Source: Fimbriimonadaceae bacterium
GTDB taxonomy: Bacteria; Armatimonadota; Fimbriimonadia; Fimbriimonadales; Fimbriimonadaceae
Direction of reading: 5' to 3'
DNA: 16,936 nt
Assembly: GCA_025451715.1 (NCBI GenBank)
Contig: JANWJY010000123.1
Span: 1 to 16,936 of the forward strand
Shown here: piece by piece, positions 6,817 to 13,836 of the stretch
Position numbering within the stretch: position 1 is the stretch's first letter
How the letters are laid out: each line of letters starts with the position of its first letter
Translations under genes and position numbers: made by a program
The notes under the pieces: generated by a model
Seen by the model: the letters and a program-made list of their open reading frames with translations, nothing else
What the model was told of the DNA's origin: nothing
The model's database searches: none

Positions 6817-7782
6817 TCAAAACTCGTACGGTGCGCGGTTCACGCCCCGCTCCGTCACGATCGCGGTGATCAGCTCGCCAGGAGTCACGTCGAACGCGGG
6901 GTTGAACACGGGACAGCCTTCTGGAGCGATCCGCACGCCCTCGATCTCAGTCAGCTCAGAAGCGTCACGCTCTTCAATCGGGATGTCCGCACCGGTTGCA
7001 ATCGTCAAATCCAAAGTTGAGGAGGGCGCGGCGACGACGAACGGGATTCCGTGGTGTTTCGCGCATACAGCGAGCATGTACGTTCCGATCTTGTTCGCGG
7101 TGTCGCCGTTGCGCGCGATGCGGTCCGCACCCACGACGATGAGATCCACGGAGCCGGCGTGCATCAGAGACGCTGCAGCACCGTCGGCGATCGAACGGAA
7201 GGGAATCTCGTCCTGTATCAGTTCCCACGCGGTCAGTCGCAGGCCCTGTTGGCGGGGACGCGTCTCGCACGAATAGACCAGCGACACCAAGCCCTGCGCA
7301 AAAGCCGTGCGGATGATCCCTAGCGCGGTGCCGTGCCCGGCTGTCGCAAGCGACCCCGTGTTGCAAACCGTCATCACGCGCGCACCAAACGCCACCAGCG
7401 TCGCACCGTGCGCGGCCAAAGCGAGGTTCATCTCCACGTCCTCGCGCTCGATCGCCTGTGCTTCGGCGAGCACGCGATCAAAAGAGAGGTCGGAGAGCGA
7501 GGCGATGCGGTCGAGCGCCCAGAACAAGTTGACTGCCGTGGGACGAGAGGCGGCAAGCTCTGCGCGCGCGGCCTCGAAGTTTGAACCCTGTTGCACAGCC
7601 AAGGCCAAACCGTACGCCGCCGCGACGCCGATCGCCGGCGCCCCCCGAACGGCCATGTCGCGGATCGCGTCCCGCACCTCCTCCCAGATCGTCAGGCGCA
7701 GCCACGAGACCCGTCCAGGTAGTACGCGCTGGTCGAGCAGCATCAGCGCGCCGTCCTTCCACTCCAGGGCCTTCACAGCCAT
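6817..7782 (-). CDS. mtnA: Methylthioribose-1-phosphate isomerase family protein
   Basis: MtnA converts 5-methylthioribose-1-phosphate to methylthioribulose-1-phosphate in methionine salvage; relatives also isomerise 5-deoxyribose-1-phosphate or ribose-1,5-bisphosphate. From ATG 7782 the protein has 321 residues, a little short for MtnA. It carries RGAPAIG (46-52), CNTGSLATAGHGTALG with catalytic Cys140, ETRPRQQG (173-180) and VVGADRIARNGDTANKIG with catalytic Asp220. The Cys-Asp spacing of 80 equals that in B. subtilis MtnA (Cys160/Asp240). The C-terminal NPAFDVTPGELI block is intact. ATG 7782 is preferred over GTG 7815 because the family fold begins there and a TACGCT -10-like box sits seven bases upstream. 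It leads an operon with deoA and an unknown gene, so its natural substrate could be a pentose-1-phosphate released by nucleoside phosphorolysis. Confidence 0.93.
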   Translation of the reverse strand: MAVKALEWKDGALMLLDQRVLPGRVSWLRLTIWEEVRDAIRDMAVRGAPAIGVAAAYGLALAVQQGSNFEAARAELAASRPTAVNLFWALDRIASLSDLSFDRVLAEAQAIEREDVEMNLALAAHGATLVAFGARVMTVCNTGSLATAGHGTALGIIRTAFAQGLVSLVYSCETRPRQQGLRLTAWELIQDEIPFRSIADGAAASLMHAGSVDLIVVGADRIARNGDTANKIGTYMLAVCAKHHGIPFVVAAPSSTLDLTIATGADIPIEERDASELTEIEGVRIAPEGCPVFNPAFDVTPGELITAIVTERGVNRAPYEF

Positions 7783-7823
7783 TCGCCTGAGCGTACCAGC
7801 GGCGCCGGGTAACACCGGGAGTG

Positions 7824-8153
7824 ATGAAGGTCTTGCTCCTGGAGGACAACCTCATGTGGTCGGTCCGCACGCGGAACGGGCTCGAGGCGATGGGGCATGA
7901 GGTCGCGGTGTTTTCGAAGGCAGATGGAGAGCTTCCCCCCGCTGACCTCGCCATCGTGAACCTCGGCGCAACACGGTTCGACGCAATCAGTGCCGTCGCG
8001 ATGCTCAAGAAACGGGGCACCAAGACGATCGGGCACGTCGGCCACAAGGACAAGGAGCTTTGGAAGCGCGGCGAAGAGGCGGGGTGCGACCAGGTCGTCA
8101 GCAATGGGACCCTGGCGAACAGGCTCCAAGCCGTGATCGAGGGCGACCGGTAG
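7824..8153 (+). CDS. Degenerate (pseudo-)receiver domain protein
   Basis: This 109-residue stand-alone protein has the length and layout of a CheY-like receiver. Strand 1 reads KVLLLEDN with the acidic pair Glu7-Asp8, and helix 1 and GHEVAVF follow as usual. The strand-3 position that normally holds the phosphorylated aspartate reads DLAIVNLGAT, giving Asn46. The conserved Thr/Ser region reads TIGHVGHKD, and the usual Lys-Pro near strand 5 is replaced by VVSNG. So the key Asp and Lys both appear lost and phosphorylation is unlikely. No output domain is attached. GTG 7821 directly precedes ATG 7824 and could also be the start; GGGAG at 7817-7821 is too close to ATG for a classic ribosome site. 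It is divergent from mtnA, and its stop overlaps the putative scoA -10 box. Confidence 0.8.
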   Translation: MKVLLLEDNLMWSVRTRNGLEAMGHEVAVFSKADGELPPADLAIVNLGATRFDAISAVAMLKKRGTKTIGHVGHKDKELWKRGEEAGCDQVVSNGTLANRLQAVIEGDR

Positions 8154-8156
8154 AAT
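8151..8156 (+). promoter_or_regulatory. Putative -10 box of the sco operon
   Basis: CGGTAGAATATC contains TAGAAT, whose first three bases are the TAG stop codon of the upstream pseudo-receiver gene. It ends 11 bases before the scoA ATG (8168), so the transcript would have a leader of about five bases. No Shine-Dalgarno motif precedes scoA. Confidence 0.45.
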
Positions 8157-8167
8157 ATCGGCAGCAC

Positions 8168-8869
8168 ATGAACAAGGTCTACAACGACGCGAAGTCAGCG
8201 CTGGACGGCCTGCTCTTCGACGGTATGACGATCATGTCCGGAGGGTTCGGGCTGTGCGGCATCCCGGAGAACCTGATCGTCGCAGTGCGCGACTCGGGGG
8301 TCAAGGACATCACCGTCATAAGCAACAACTGCGGCGTCGACGACTTCGGAATGGGTCTGCTGCTGCAGACCAAGCAGATCAAGAAGATGGTCTCCAGCTA
8401 CGTCGGCGAGAACGAAGAGTTCGAGAGGCAGTACCTCAGCGGAGAGTTGGAATTGGAGTTCAACCCCCAGGGCACCCTAGCTGAGAGGATCCGCGCTGGC
8501 GGGGCAGGGATTCCCGCATTCTTTGTGCGCACAGGTTTCGGCACCTTGATCGCTGAGGGGAAGGAGACGCGTGAGTTCAACGGGGAGATGTACGTGATGG
8601 AGAGCGGGCTGTTCGCCGACCTCGCGGTCGTGAAGGCGCAGAAGGGCGACCGCTGGGGCAACCTCCACTTCAACAAGACCGCGCGCAACTTTAACCCGAT
8701 GATGGCGACGGCCGCGAAGTACACAGTGGCAGAGGTCGAAGAGCTTGTGGAGATCGGCGGGCTGCAGGGAGACGAAATACACACTCCGTCGATTTTCGTA
8801 GACCGCCTCATCAAGGGTCCGAAGTATGAGAAGCGGATCGAAAGAAGGACAACGAGGCCAAGAACATGA
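8168..8869 (+). CDS. scoA: 3-oxoacid CoA-transferase subunit A
   Basis: This is the alpha subunit of succinyl-CoA:3-ketoacid CoA-transferase (SCOT type), which moves CoA between succinyl-CoA and acetoacetate or a related 3-oxoacid; the enzyme works as an A/B complex. The 233-residue size is right. It has SGGFGLCGIPENLI near residues 22-35, ISNNCGVDDFGMGLLL, SYVGENEEFERQYLSGELE, FNPQGTLAERIRAGGAGIPAFF and the C-terminal GPKYEKRIERRTTRPR, all characteristic of ScoA. ATG 8168 fits the family N-terminus (MNKVYNDAKSAL), and a TAGAAT box precedes it. Its TGA overlaps the next gene's ATG as ATGA. The B subunit is not next to it but lies one gene further on, after a lipoprotein gene. A role in acetoacetate or short-chain acid metabolism is the default expectation. 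Confidence 0.96.
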   Translation: MNKVYNDAKSALDGLLFDGMTIMSGGFGLCGIPENLIVAVRDSGVKDITVISNNCGVDDFGMGLLLQTKQIKKMVSSYVGENEEFERQYLSGELELEFNPQGTLAERIRAGGAGIPAFFVRTGFGTLIAEGKETREFNGEMYVMESGLFADLAVVKAQKGDRWGNLHFNKTARNFNPMMATAAKYTVAEVEELVEIGGLQGDEIHTPSIFVDRLIKGPKYEKRIERRTTRPRT

Positions 8870-9591
8870 TCAAGAAGCTAATACCGTTCGCCGCAATTAT
8901 CGCGATCGCGGGTTGTTCGTCGTCGCCGCCGACCGCAGGCCGAACAAAGACCGAGGGGCCGACGGACATCAAAGTCACGTCCAAGGTTGGGGACACGTTC
9001 ACTTACTCGATGAAGAGCAAGATCGAGGCAGTGGGAGCCGAGAAGGGAAGCATCGATTTCTCGGCAGACATGACCGAGAAGCTCGCAAAGGTAGAAGGCG
9101 GCACTTTCGATTGGGAGACGACCTTCACCAACGTCGTGGCTAAGGCAGACGGCGTCATGGCTGGGGCGGAAAAGGGGTTCGCGGTGATGGACGGCATGGT
9201 GATGACGTCGGTCCAGGACGAGCGGGGAACGGTGAAGTCCCTGCGCATGGAGTCACAAGAGATCCCGAGCGAGGGAAGCTCGAACGTCGTGCTTCCGCCG
9301 AAGGGAACAAAGGTCGGTGGCACTTGGCCGTCAAAGCTCGACCTATCGGGCCAAATCGTCGACATTGTTTACAAGCTCGAGGGCTTTGAAACGGTCGACG
9401 GCGTGCTTCAAGCGAAGATTGCGGGCACTTTCCCTGACGGAAAGGTGGCGAAGTCCATTGAGCCGACGGTGTTCTACGTCGACACGACGACGGGCAAGAT
9501 GGTCAGCGGCAAGGCGGTCACTGAAGTTACGATTGAAGGGAAGAAGGTGCGCGTGACTTACGAGATCGTCCTAAAGAAGGGAGGAGCGTAA
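8866..9591 (+). CDS. Predicted lipoprotein inserted between scoA and scoB
   Basis: The 241-residue protein starts with a lipoprotein signal peptide: MIKK, a hydrophobic stretch, then the lipobox AIAGC with Cys17 as the acylation site, followed by a Ser/Pro/Thr linker. The mature part repeats short, strand-like segments with alternating charged and hydrophobic residues (VGDTFTYSMKSK, GTFDWETTFTNV, VFYVDTTTGKM, VRVTYEIVLKKG). This suggests an all-beta periplasmic or outer-membrane-anchored domain resembling DUF6263-like proteins; I cannot assign it firmly. It begins in an ATGA overlap with the scoA stop and ends just before scoB, so it is very likely co-expressed with the CoA-transferase although it would sit outside the cytoplasm. 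Function is unknown; a link to the fatty-acid or ketone substrate is only guesswork. Confidence 0.88.
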   Translation: MIKKLIPFAAIIAIAGCSSSPPTAGRTKTEGPTDIKVTSKVGDTFTYSMKSKIEAVGAEKGSIDFSADMTEKLAKVEGGTFDWETTFTNVVAKADGVMAGAEKGFAVMDGMVMTSVQDERGTVKSLRMESQEIPSEGSSNVVLPPKGTKVGGTWPSKLDLSGQIVDIVYKLEGFETVDGVLQAKIAGTFPDGKVAKSIEPTVFYVDTTTGKMVSGKAVTEVTIEGKKVRVTYEIVLKKGGA

Positions 9592-9596
9592 GGAGA

Positions 9597-10256
9597 ATGC
9601 CGCTATCGCGCGAACAGCTCGCCATGCGCGCAGCCAAGGAACTGCGTGACGGCTACTATGTAAACCTGGGGATTGGGATTCCCACGTTGGTCGCGAACTA
9701 CGTGCCCGACGGCGTCGAGGTCGTGCTGCAGAGCGAGAACGGCATGCTGGGCATGGGCCCGTTCCCATTTGAAGGCGAAGAGGACGCAGACCTGATCAAC
9801 GCGGGGAAGCAGACGATCACGGAGATTCCTGGTACCGCATACTTTTCTTCTTCAGATTCTTTCGGAATGATCCGAGGCGGTCACATCAACCTCGCGATAC
9901 TCGGCGCGATGGAGGTCAGCGAGAAGGGCGACATCGCCAACTGGATGATCCCGCGCAAGCTGGTCAAAGGAATGGGCGGCGCGATGGACCTCGTCGCTGG
10001 AGTGCGACGCGTCGTGGTCGTGATGGCGCACACGAACAAGGAGGGCGAGTCGAAGGTGCTTAAGCAGTGCACGCTTCCGCTGACGGGAAAGGCGTGCATC
10101 GACCTCGTCATTACCGACCTGTGCGTGTTCGAGGTCGAGCGCGGCGTCGGACTTAAGCTGATCGAGCTGGCAGAGGGCGTGACTGTCGACGAGGTCAAGG
10201 CGAAGACCGAGGCGGCCTTCACCGTTTCCGAGAACCTCACCACTGTCGCAGTCTAG
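9597..10256 (+). CDS. scoB: 3-oxoacid CoA-transferase subunit B
   Basis: This is the beta subunit, which carries the catalytic glutamate of SCOT-type CoA-transferases. The 219-residue protein begins MPLSREQLAMRAAKEL, as in ScoB proteins, then YVNLGIGIPTLVANYVP (21-37) and SENGMLGMGP, in which Glu47 is the residue that forms the glutamyl-CoA thioester. MIRGGHINLAILGAMEVSEK and GMGGAMDLVAGVRRVVVVM are also present. The ATG follows AAGGAGA, with a second purine-rich GGAGGAG further upstream inside the lipoprotein end. It is the third gene of scoA-lipoprotein-scoB. Its TAG stop lies in a CTAG that is also the stop of the convergent M1 peptidase gene. Confidence 0.97.
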   Translation: MPLSREQLAMRAAKELRDGYYVNLGIGIPTLVANYVPDGVEVVLQSENGMLGMGPFPFEGEEDADLINAGKQTITEIPGTAYFSSSDSFGMIRGGHINLAILGAMEVSEKGDIANWMIPRKLVKGMGGAMDLVAGVRRVVVVMAHTNKEGESKVLKQCTLPLTGKACIDLVITDLCVFEVERGVGLKLIELAEGVTVDEVKAKTEAAFTVSENLTTVAV

Positions 10257-12583
10257 TTCGCGCGCTCCAGCCTTCCCACCGGGCCGCGCACGGCGTTCGC
10301 GAACCGAGTGTTGCCCTCGTTGGCGAGCGGCCGGAGGAACTCGAGCGCAGCCTTGTCGCCGTACTGCGCGAGCGCGTTCGCCGCGGCGATCCGCGGCTGG
10401 TTAGACCCGTGGTCGCGCACAATCTCGATAAGAGCGTCGTACACTTCGCGCGACCCAGGCGCATCCTTCAAGTTGCCGAGCCGCCGCGTTGCGTCGGTGC
10501 GCAGGATCGTGTTCGTTGAAGTCCGGAGCGTCTCAAGGCAGATCTTCCGGACGCGGTCTGGCTCGGTCCGCTGCCAGTTGTCCAGCGCAAACGTTTTGAA
10601 CGCCTCGTTCGGCGCGCTGGTGTTCCAAGCCCGATCGATGAGCGCCGCGTCGCTGGTCAACCGATAGAGCGATGAGAGCGCAGTGAACCGTATGCGCGGG
10701 TTGGTGTCTTCCTCCATGACTGCGCGCAGCCTCTCGACCACAGCCGAGTCGTTCGTGGCGCCTCCGAGCCGTTGCACGGCCGCGTTCGCGATCCGCCGGT
10801 CCCGGTCGTCGACGAGCGCGAGCAAGCGGTCGACCTGTCCCGTTCCGATCATCGCCGCAAGCCGCTGTCGCAGCGTCGTCACCTTCTCCTCGGCCATCAA
10901 TTGGCCGACTGATTCCGCGTCGAGTTCTCGCATCAAACCGATTAAGGTGTCTCGCACGGCGGCCGACTCAGACGCGCGATACGCGGCGACTGCCTGATCG
11001 GCGGGAAAGGCGGGCGCACCACCGACCTGGGCCATCACTCGACGCTCCGGATCGATCAACACCGGCCCGTCGCCAGCAAGCTGCAGCGTCCCTCCGCTCC
11101 CATCAACGCGCACGCGCCGCACGTCCCATCGGCCAGCGTTGAACTGCCACACCGGGACGTCGAGCCGCCACGCTCCCTCTTGTGTGAACCGCGCGGTGCG
11201 CCCTTCGACCGTCACCGTCAACAACGGTGCCCCCTCGGAAAAGAACCACTGTTGTTTGAACCAGTCCAGTTCCTGTCCCGAAGACGCAGACATCGCAGAA
11301 AAGAACTGATCGGTGGTCACAGGCTTGAACTTGTACGTCGTGAGGAAGTCGCGGATCCCGCGCCAGAACACTTCCTCGCCCAGCAAGTCGATCAACATGA
11401 ACATGCGCGCTCCGCCGCCAGCATAGGAAGGTGAGCGGAACATCCGGTCGGGATCGGTCCCGTAGTCGGCGAGCACGACAGGCCCGCGGTCGTTGCGGGA
11501 CGCGCTGAAACCGCTTCCCATCGTGCCCTTGCGATCGAGCTCGAACTCGCCTTGGCCTTCGTTCTCGCGGGTCCAGAACGCGGGGAGCAGAGATGCGAAC
11601 CCCTCGTTGATCCACATGTGCGACCAGGTCGCGCACGTGACGAGGTCGCCGAACCATTGGTGCGCGAGCTCGTGTGCGACGAGGCCGGTCGAGGACGCTA
11701 AAGGTTGTTCAGAAGAAGCGTGCAGTGTGTTGATGTTGTTCGTCACCATCGTCGCGTGCTCCATTCCACCCGTGACGAAGTCGCCGACGACGAGCTGTGA
11801 GAACCGGTCGTACGGATACGGAACGCCAGTGAGCTTTCCGAAATAGTCGACCATCCTCGCGGTGCCTGCGAACGATGCGTGCCCCATGTCCGCCAGCCCG
11901 CGCGGATAGTAGTACTCGACCGGCAGGTCGCCGAGCATCTCGTCCGACTTCTCATAGTCCGCAACGGCAAAAGCGATTAAGTACGTCGAGATCGGCTGGT
12001 CCATGCGCCAGTGGTAGGTCCACTCCTTGTCCTTCGTGTCGGTGCCGACCAGAACGCCGTTGCTGACGGCGGTGTATCCGGGCTTGCACGCGATCCAGCA
12101 CTCGCTCGTCGCCTTATCGTCTGGGAAGTCGTAGCTGACGAGCCACTGTCGGTTGTACTCCGGCTCGCCCTTGCTGTAGACCATGCTCGAACGCGCGGGC
12201 CACGCGTCGCGCTCGTGGACGAAGTAGAGCCCCCCGGTGGGCTTTCCGCTGTACTTAATCAGCACTTCGACCCTCTCGCCCTTCTTGAACGCCTTTCCGA
12301 AGTCGACCACGAGCTTGCTTCCGTCGAGACGGTAAGTGGCGGTCGCGCCGTTCGCAGTCGCGCTCTTGATCTGCAGGCCCTGCGAGTCGAACCACACGCT
12401 GCGCGTTGCGTCGGCGAGCGGGGCGATCGTGTTCGTCACCTGCGCGTCGAACGTGCGTTGCTCTTCGTTGAACCACAGCTTGTACGCGACGTGCTGGAGG
12501 TCGTACGCGCGTTCGCGCGGCTGTGCGAAGGCGAACGATGAGGCGATCAGCGCCGCGAGGAGGGCAGGAAACCGACGAACCAT
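10253..12583 (-). CDS. Secreted M1-family metallopeptidase with C-terminal HEAT-like repeats
   Basis: This 776-residue gluzincin would trim N-terminal residues from peptides outside the cytoplasm. A Sec signal peptide is evident (MVRRFPALLAALIASSFAFA, cleavage after AFA near 20, no lipobox). The N-terminal beta saddle leads to GGMEH (272-276, the exopeptidase motif), the zinc site HELAH (304-308, His304, His308, catalytic Glu305) and the third zinc ligand Glu327 in WINEGFA. A Tyr in SYAGGGARMF probably stabilises the transition state. Residues from about 560 to 776 are helical and HEAT-like (RIANAAVQRLGG, IRFTALSSLYRL, RIAAANALAQYGDKAALEFL). The ATG at 12583 has TAGAAT six bases upstream and no Shine-Dalgarno. 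Its TAG stop is shared with scoB in CTAG. Substrate range is unknown. Confidence 0.95.
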   Translation of the reverse strand: MVRRFPALLAALIASSFAFAQPRERAYDLQHVAYKLWFNEEQRTFDAQVTNTIAPLADATRSVWFDSQGLQIKSATANGATATYRLDGSKLVVDFGKAFKKGERVEVLIKYSGKPTGGLYFVHERDAWPARSSMVYSKGEPEYNRQWLVSYDFPDDKATSECWIACKPGYTAVSNGVLVGTDTKDKEWTYHWRMDQPISTYLIAFAVADYEKSDEMLGDLPVEYYYPRGLADMGHASFAGTARMVDYFGKLTGVPYPYDRFSQLVVGDFVTGGMEHATMVTNNINTLHASSEQPLASSTGLVAHELAHQWFGDLVTCATWSHMWINEGFASLLPAFWTRENEGQGEFELDRKGTMGSGFSASRNDRGPVVLADYGTDPDRMFRSPSYAGGGARMFMLIDLLGEEVFWRGIRDFLTTYKFKPVTTDQFFSAMSASSGQELDWFKQQWFFSEGAPLLTVTVEGRTARFTQEGAWRLDVPVWQFNAGRWDVRRVRVDGSGGTLQLAGDGPVLIDPERRVMAQVGGAPAFPADQAVAAYRASESAAVRDTLIGLMRELDAESVGQLMAEEKVTTLRQRLAAMIGTGQVDRLLALVDDRDRRIANAAVQRLGGATNDSAVVERLRAVMEEDTNPRIRFTALSSLYRLTSDAALIDRAWNTSAPNEAFKTFALDNWQRTEPDRVRKICLETLRTSTNTILRTDATRRLGNLKDAPGSREVYDALIEIVRDHGSNQPRIAAANALAQYGDKAALEFLRPLANEGNTRFANAVRGPVGRLERAN

Positions 12584-12589
12584 TGTTGG

Positions 12590-12595
12590 ATTCTA
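12590..12595 (-). promoter_or_regulatory. Putative -10 box of the M1 peptidase gene (leaderless geometry)
   Basis: On the minus strand AAGTAGAATCCAACA leads straight into ATG 12583; TAGAAT ends six bases before the start codon, the same spacing as at maf. No Shine-Dalgarno sequence is present. It forms half of an 89-base divergent promoter region shared with hisC. Confidence 0.5.
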
Positions 12596-12659
12596 CTTTC
12601 TCACAGGGTTCTACGGTTTCCGACTTGCACCTACTCCTTCTCCTGCTCCCTGCACCTGC

Positions 12660-12665
12660 CACAAT
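12660..12665 (+). promoter_or_regulatory. Putative -10 box of hisC
   Basis: CACAATCCAGAAG precedes ATG 12673; CACAAT ends seven bases before the start codon. It departs from the other boxes at its first base (C for T), so confidence is lower. The upstream pyrimidine-rich stretch (12630-12660) shows no clear -35 at the usual spacing. Confidence 0.35.
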
Positions 12666-12672
12666 CCAGAAG

Positions 12673-13767
12673 ATGCCCTACCGCGTTCGACCGAACGTGC
12701 TCAAAATGCACCCCTACTCGCCGGGCAAGCCGATCGAGGAGGTGCAGCGCGAGCTTGGGCTCACGGACGTCGTCAAGCTCGCGAGCAACGAGAACCCGCT
12801 CGGCCCGTCGCCGCTCGCGGTGAAGGCGGTGATCGCGGCGGCGCAGGGGATGAACACCTATCCCGATGCGAGCGGTTACAAGGTTCGCGAGGCGCTGGCC
12901 GTGCACTACGGCATCGGGGCGGAGCACATCGTGCTCGGCAACGGCAGCGACGAGATCCTCAACGTCTTGGGCCAGGTGTTCTTGGACGGCCCGAACGATA
13001 GCGCGGTGATGGGCTGGCCGTCGTTCCTGCGCTATCCTGCGACGGCGCACCTCGCGGACAGCCAGTGCGTATTGGTGCCGCTCGACAAGCAGTGGCGGCA
13101 CGACATCAACGCGATGATCGCTGCGCTGACGCCTGCGACACGGCTGGTGTTCGTCGCTAACCCGAACAACCCAACGGGGACTCTTGTTCCGTCGTCCGAC
13201 ATTGAACGATTGATCGCAGCGCTTCCGGGCGGTGCGGTTCTCGTTTTGGATGAGGCGTACTACGAGTTCGCGCGGGACGTGCCGGGCTACCCCGATTCGC
13301 TGCAGTGGGTGAAGGACGGCAGGCCGGTGGTGGTCACGCGCACGTTCTCGAAGTCGTACGGGCTTGCGGGGATCCGGATGGGCTACGCGTTCGCACCTCT
13401 CGAGATCGTCGACGCCTTCAATCGCGTGCGCGAGCCGTTCGACGTTAACTCGCTCGCGCAGGCTGCTGCGATCGCCGCATTGGGAGACACAGACCACTTA
13501 GCGCAGACGCTTGAAGTCAACAGTCAGGGCATGCACAGGATTGTCTCGCGGATGAAGGAGCTCGGTCACGCGACCGTCGAGTCGCACGCGAACTTCGTGT
13601 GCGTCGAAACGAAACGCCCTAGCAAGGAGGTCGCCGACGCGCTACTGCGAGAGGGCGTCATCGTCCGCTCAGGGCACGTGTTCGACATGCCCGGCCACAT
13701 CCGCGTGACGATCGGCACACCTGAGGAAGTCGAGCGGTTCCTTACTGCTTACAAGAAGGTGGTTTGA
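12673..13767 (+). CDS. hisC: Histidinol-phosphate aminotransferase family
   Basis: HisC converts imidazole acetol phosphate and glutamate to histidinol phosphate in histidine synthesis; close relatives act on aromatic amino acids. The 364-residue PLP enzyme (class I/II aminotransferase) contains LASNENPLGPSP near the N-terminus, YPDASGYKVREALA, LGNGSDEIL (PLP phosphate binding), FVANPNNPTGT, LDEAYYEFA and the Schiff-base lysine Lys227 in RTFSKSYGLAGIRMGY. The C-terminal HIRVTIGTPEEVERFL closes the fold. ATG 12673 was chosen because MPYRVRPNV matches family N-termini; an upstream extension would run into the divergent promoter region. No other his genes are nearby, so the specific role rests on family similarity alone. 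Confidence 0.94.
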   Translation: MPYRVRPNVLKMHPYSPGKPIEEVQRELGLTDVVKLASNENPLGPSPLAVKAVIAAAQGMNTYPDASGYKVREALAVHYGIGAEHIVLGNGSDEILNVLGQVFLDGPNDSAVMGWPSFLRYPATAHLADSQCVLVPLDKQWRHDINAMIAALTPATRLVFVANPNNPTGTLVPSSDIERLIAALPGGAVLVLDEAYYEFARDVPGYPDSLQWVKDGRPVVVTRTFSKSYGLAGIRMGYAFAPLEIVDAFNRVREPFDVNSLAQAAAIAALGDTDHLAQTLEVNSQGMHRIVSRMKELGHATVESHANFVCVETKRPSKEVADALLREGVIVRSGHVFDMPGHIRVTIGTPEEVERFLTAYKKVV

Positions 13768-13772
13768 GTGTC

Positions 13773-13801
13773 CCCTCTCCCGCGCGCAGCGTGGGGGAGG
13801 G
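13773..13801 (+). repeat. GC-rich palindrome between hisC and the M20 gene (REP-like)
   Basis: Two arms, CCCTCTCCCGCG and CGTGGGGGAGGG, can form a 12-bp stem with two G-T pairs around the loop CGCAG. It is followed by TTAGGGAGGGGG, which partly repeats the right arm. This CCCTCTCCC...GGGAGGGTTAGGGAGG style of palindrome recurs between genes in many bacterial genomes. There is no T-tract, so it is not a classic intrinsic terminator, though it could stall transcription or protect the 3' end of the hisC mRNA. Confidence 0.6.
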
Positions 13802-13824
13802 TTAGGGAGGGGGCAGTCCAAAGG

Positions 13825-13830
13825 TAACCT
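13825..13830 (+). promoter_or_regulatory. Putative -10 box of the M20 amidohydrolase (leaderless geometry)
   Basis: AGGTAACCTTTACAC leads into ATG 13837. TAACCT keeps the key T1, A2 and T6 positions of a -10 box and ends six bases before the start codon. There is no Shine-Dalgarno motif in the gap. Confidence 0.4.
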
Positions 13831-13836
13831 TTACAC

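Noticed and set aside
10253..12583. GGMEH instead of GAMEN in the M1 peptidase as a sign of inactivity
   Set aside because: GGMEH-type variants are common in bacterial M1-like peptidases and the zinc ligands and catalytic Glu are intact.
12631..13497. Minus-strand open frame of 288 codons opposite hisC
   Set aside because: Antisense shadow; it would also conflict with the divergent promoter region, and the translation has no domain-like features.
13773..13801. Intrinsic terminator for hisC
   Set aside because: The stem is strong but is followed by TTAGGGAGG rather than a T-run, so it is listed as a palindrome/REP-like element instead.
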